This document shows, one piece after another, positions 30,041 through 32,048 of a stretch of DNA of 32,048 bases. Each line of letters begins with the position of its first letter. Positions within the stretch are counted from its first letter, which is position 1. Made by a program: the position numbers and the translations under genes. Source of the DNA: Pseudomonadota bacterium (GTDB lineage: Bacteria; Pseudomonadota; Gammaproteobacteria; PS1; Pseudothioglobaceae); the NCBI GenBank assembly GCA_022600805.1, contig JAHZJR010000131.1, forward strand, positions 1 to 32,048, given 5' to 3'. The notes under the pieces were generated by a model. It worked only from the letters and a program-made list of their open reading frames with translations, ran no database searches and was not told the DNA's origin.

Positions 30041-31697
30041 ATGGCATTTGGTCAATTGAATTTAACAAAGACCGTTGCACCACAGCAGACAGTTTCGACT
30101 TCTGCTTTGGCTAATTTAATGCAACAAAGAGATAAAGCACTACAAAACGTAGGGCAAGGTATTACACAACTTGGAGAACAAGCTGGAGAATACGGAAGAC
30201 AAAGAAACACCAGTGAACTAACTGACTTGATTGCAAGGAGTCCGATAGCTGAATTGGATGCAGATGGAATCAGAACACTAACTGGTGAAGAAGGTATTGA
30301 TACATCCAGACTAACTAAAGAAGGAACTGATGAGTTTAATAGATTGCTTCAGGGAAAGGATGCTTTTGCCAAACAAGGAACTGGAGTAATCCTAAAAGAT
30401 GGTACTTTTAGAGACTTAGCTGGACAAGAGGGTGTAGTCCCAGAACAGGTAAGAACACCAGAGTTCTATATGGGGTTCAAGTCAGGTGATAAAACATTTG
30501 ACAGGTCATTGGAAGGTCAGACTCTAGAAGATAAAAAAGCATTGATTGACGGATACATGGATGGTCAAACAAGAGCTAAAGAATTATTTAGAGATGACAA
30601 GAACGGTAAACCAGTACATGATGGATTTGTTTTCATTCATCAAGGAAAACCAATCACAGCTCTAGAATTAAGACAAAAGATTGGTAAGAATCAAACTATC
30701 ATTGATGACCCAACTCAAACACCTTTAAAAAAAGAGAAAGCTCAACAAGAAAATGATGAACTTACTCAGACTACTTCTCAGGTGAACAAACCAACTATAG
30801 GACAAATGAATCAGCAACCTCAACTAACAAACACTGAGATGATGAATCAAAGTTTATTACCACCAGAATTACAAACTCCTAGAAAAATTCCAGTAACTTC
30901 AACACCAATAGAAACTGGAATAGGGGGATTAATAAATAGGTCACTACCTATTGACGTAGTCTTGGAACAGCAAGAGTTATCTCCACAGCAATTAGAACAG
31001 GCTAATCAAACTGCAAACACAAATGTGGCAGAGAAGCTAACTAAGAAGCAAACGGAAGAAACTAAGAAACAAATCAATACTTTACAGACATTGTTTGCAA
31101 GAACAGGTGATGAAAGATATTTACAAGGATTAAACAATCTACAAGCATTGCTACAAGGTAATCCTAATAATCCTCCTCAAGGTAAGTCTACTAGCAGACC
31201 CTAGTATTGCTCCTGAAGCAGGAGCAGTTAAGACTTTAGTATCAGGAAGTGATGAAAAGGGATTAACAAAAGGAAAAAAACACTTAGTTAACAGAGAAGG
31301 ATATAGAGATGTCTCATATAAAGATACTCAAGGAAATCTCACAGGTGGAACTGGACATCTTCTGACTGAAAATGAAAAGAAACTATATCCTGAAGGAACT
31401 AAAATTCCAAAGAGTGTAACAGACAAGTGGTTCAAGGAGGATTCAGCTAAAGCAAGAGAGAGTGGAAATAATCAAGCAAAAGACTTAGGAATTACATCAG
31501 AAGATTTTAAAGATGCTTTAATGTCAGTGAATTTTCAATTAGGTGGAAACTGGAAGAAGATTCACAAGAAAACTTGGGAAGCTTTAGAAAAGAAAGATTA
31601 CAAAGGAGCTATTGCTGAAATCAAGAAATCTACTTGGCATAAGCAAACACCAAAAAGAAGTAATGACTTCATCAAAGCTATATCAAAATTAAAATAA
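30041..31697 (+). CDS. Internal virion-like protein with GH24 lysozyme domain, probably joined by +1 frameshift (387 + 164 aa)
   Basis: The in-frame part (30041-31204) encodes 387 residues: an N-terminal helix RDKALQNVGQGITQLGEQAGEYG as in internal virion proteins, then a Gln/Asn/Pro-rich linker ending ...KSTSRP at CCC-TAG. In the +1 frame the sequence continues from 31203 to TAA 31695-31697 as a T4-lysozyme-type domain: REGYRDVSYKDTQGNLTGGTGH, with Glu, Asp and Thr spaced exactly as E11, D20 and T26 of T4 lysozyme. The +1 frame has no ATG, GTG or TTG between its upstream stop (31131-31133) and the domain. A +1 slip on CCC-T would yield a 551-residue virion protein with muralytic activity. 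A one-base insertion error would look the same. Confidence 0.75.
31199..31226 (+). promoter_or_regulatory. Candidate programmed +1 frameshift signal (CCC-TAG plus stem-loop)
   Basis: CCC in the P-site is followed by the stop TAG. Moving one base forward re-pairs proline tRNA with CCT and puts AGT in the A-site. Six bases after CCC starts a perfect 8-bp hairpin, TGCTCCTG-AAG-CAGGAGCA (31208-31226). CCC-U contexts are known +1 sites in Listeria phage PSA. No T-run follows, so it is not a terminator. Confidence 0.65.
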
Positions 31698-31706
31698 GGA
31701 GAATCG

Positions 31707-32048
31707 ATGGGATTTAATGAATTAATCAATCCAGTAGCTCAAACAATAAGAGATGCTACACCTACTTTTCTAGGTGGAGAGAATGAAGCTAATGTTAATC
31801 CATCAACTCCATTTTATCAACCAGATAGAGTAGAAGATAGTAGCAAGTTATTTGCAACTAACAATAAAACTTTCAATAGAAAGTCTCCAGAAGAATTACA
31901 GCAATTCGTAGGAGAGAATCTAAAACCTTCAAACAATCCAGAAGATAGACACTTTTATATATTAGAAGATGAATTTGGTAATCAAAAAATAGGTACTGCT
32001 AAAGGTAATGCTTATGAAAGATATAGAAATGACCCAGCTTTTCAAAGC
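31707..32048 (+). CDS. Virion-region protein, 3' partial (runs off the right edge)
   Basis: Not in the ORF track because it has no stop inside the window. AAGGAG lies six bases before the ATG, and 114 codons stay open to the end. The N-terminus MGFNELINPVAQTIRDATPTF is followed by a hydrophilic, Asn/Pro/Ser-rich stretch and EDEFGNQKIGTAKGNAYERY. Position downstream of the lysozyme protein in an N4-like order is where other large internal or injected proteins sit. Its total size and function cannot be seen. Confidence 0.7.
   Translation, partial: MGFNELINPVAQTIRDATPTFLGGENEANVNPSTPFYQPDRVEDSSKLFATNNKTFNRKSPEELQQFVGENLKPSNNPEDRHFYILEDEFGNQKIGTAKGNAYERYRNDPAFQS

Noticed and set aside
31208-31226. 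Hairpin as a rho-independent terminator or an N4 virion-RNAP promoter
   Set aside because: No T-run follows the stem, so not a terminator. The 3-base loop with central purine does resemble N4 early promoters, but the position inside a late reading frame, six bases after CCC-TAG, fits recoding better.
31203-31697. Lysozyme as an independent gene
   Set aside because: No ATG, GTG or TTG in frame before the catalytic motif and no ribosome binding site at a useful distance; the only codon near the junction is ATT. Frameshift joining explains it better.

Overview
This window is a continuous stretch of a lytic, tailed, double-stranded DNA phage genome. Every convincing gene is on the + strand, tightly packed with frequent ATGA or TAATG overlaps. 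The DNA is visibly AT-rich. Ribosome binding sites are strong (AAGGAG/GGAGG types) and AGA is the common arginine codon, matched by an encoded tRNA-Arg(UCU). The host is probably a low-GC bacterium with standard Shine-Dalgarno initiation. I cannot name it, and the Shine-Dalgarno use argues against Bacteroidota. No integrase, repressor or CRISPR array is visible.

Layout. (1) 1-1.35 kb: the C-terminal catalytic part of a T7/N4-type single-subunit RNA polymerase, then a small GIY-YIG-like ORF and a terminator. (2) 1.37-1.56 kb: a hairpin-rich non-coding segment. (3) 1.6-5.3 kb: small, mostly unknown genes, a tRNA-Arg, a GNAT-like protein and a small membrane protein broken by a frameshift. (4) 5.3-15.6 kb: replication and nucleotide metabolism. 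This holds a helicase-primase-like protein, a GIY-YIG-type endonuclease, a nucleotidyltransferase-like protein, a 5'-3' exonuclease, a Sak4-like RecA-fold ATPase, a probable ssDNA-binding protein, a MazG-like pyrophosphohydrolase, a metallophosphoesterase, ribonucleotide reductase beta, an HNH endonuclease with its own sigma70-like promoter, and ThyX. It ends at a rho-independent terminator. (5) 15.6-32 kb: packaging and virion genes. These are small and large terminase, two unknowns, a block of four fibre/receptor-binding-type genes, a large membrane-associated structural protein, an FN3 protein, portal, acidic scaffold-like protein, N4-gp56-family major capsid protein, small virion proteins, a long internal-protein-like gene that runs out of frame into a GH24 lysozyme domain, and an open reading frame leaving the right edge.

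How it works together. The phage polymerase would transcribe the middle and late units. The replication set scavenges host nucleotides and makes dNTPs and dTMP. The structural order (terL, appendage genes, portal, scaffold, gp56-type capsid) recalls N4-like phages, so this looks like a distant N4-like podovirus (inference). No DNA polymerase and no RNR alpha subunit lie in the window.

Most notable observations. At 31199-31226 a CCC-TAG stop is followed six bases later by a perfect 8-bp hairpin. The lysozyme domain continues in the +1 frame with no start codon of its own, which suggests a programmed +1 frameshift. Separately, every intergenic gap longer than about 60 bases contains a long, often imperfect inverted repeat. 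The most elaborate is a 15-bp stem closing a roughly 120-nt element with a G-tract loop, immediately upstream of the major capsid gene.
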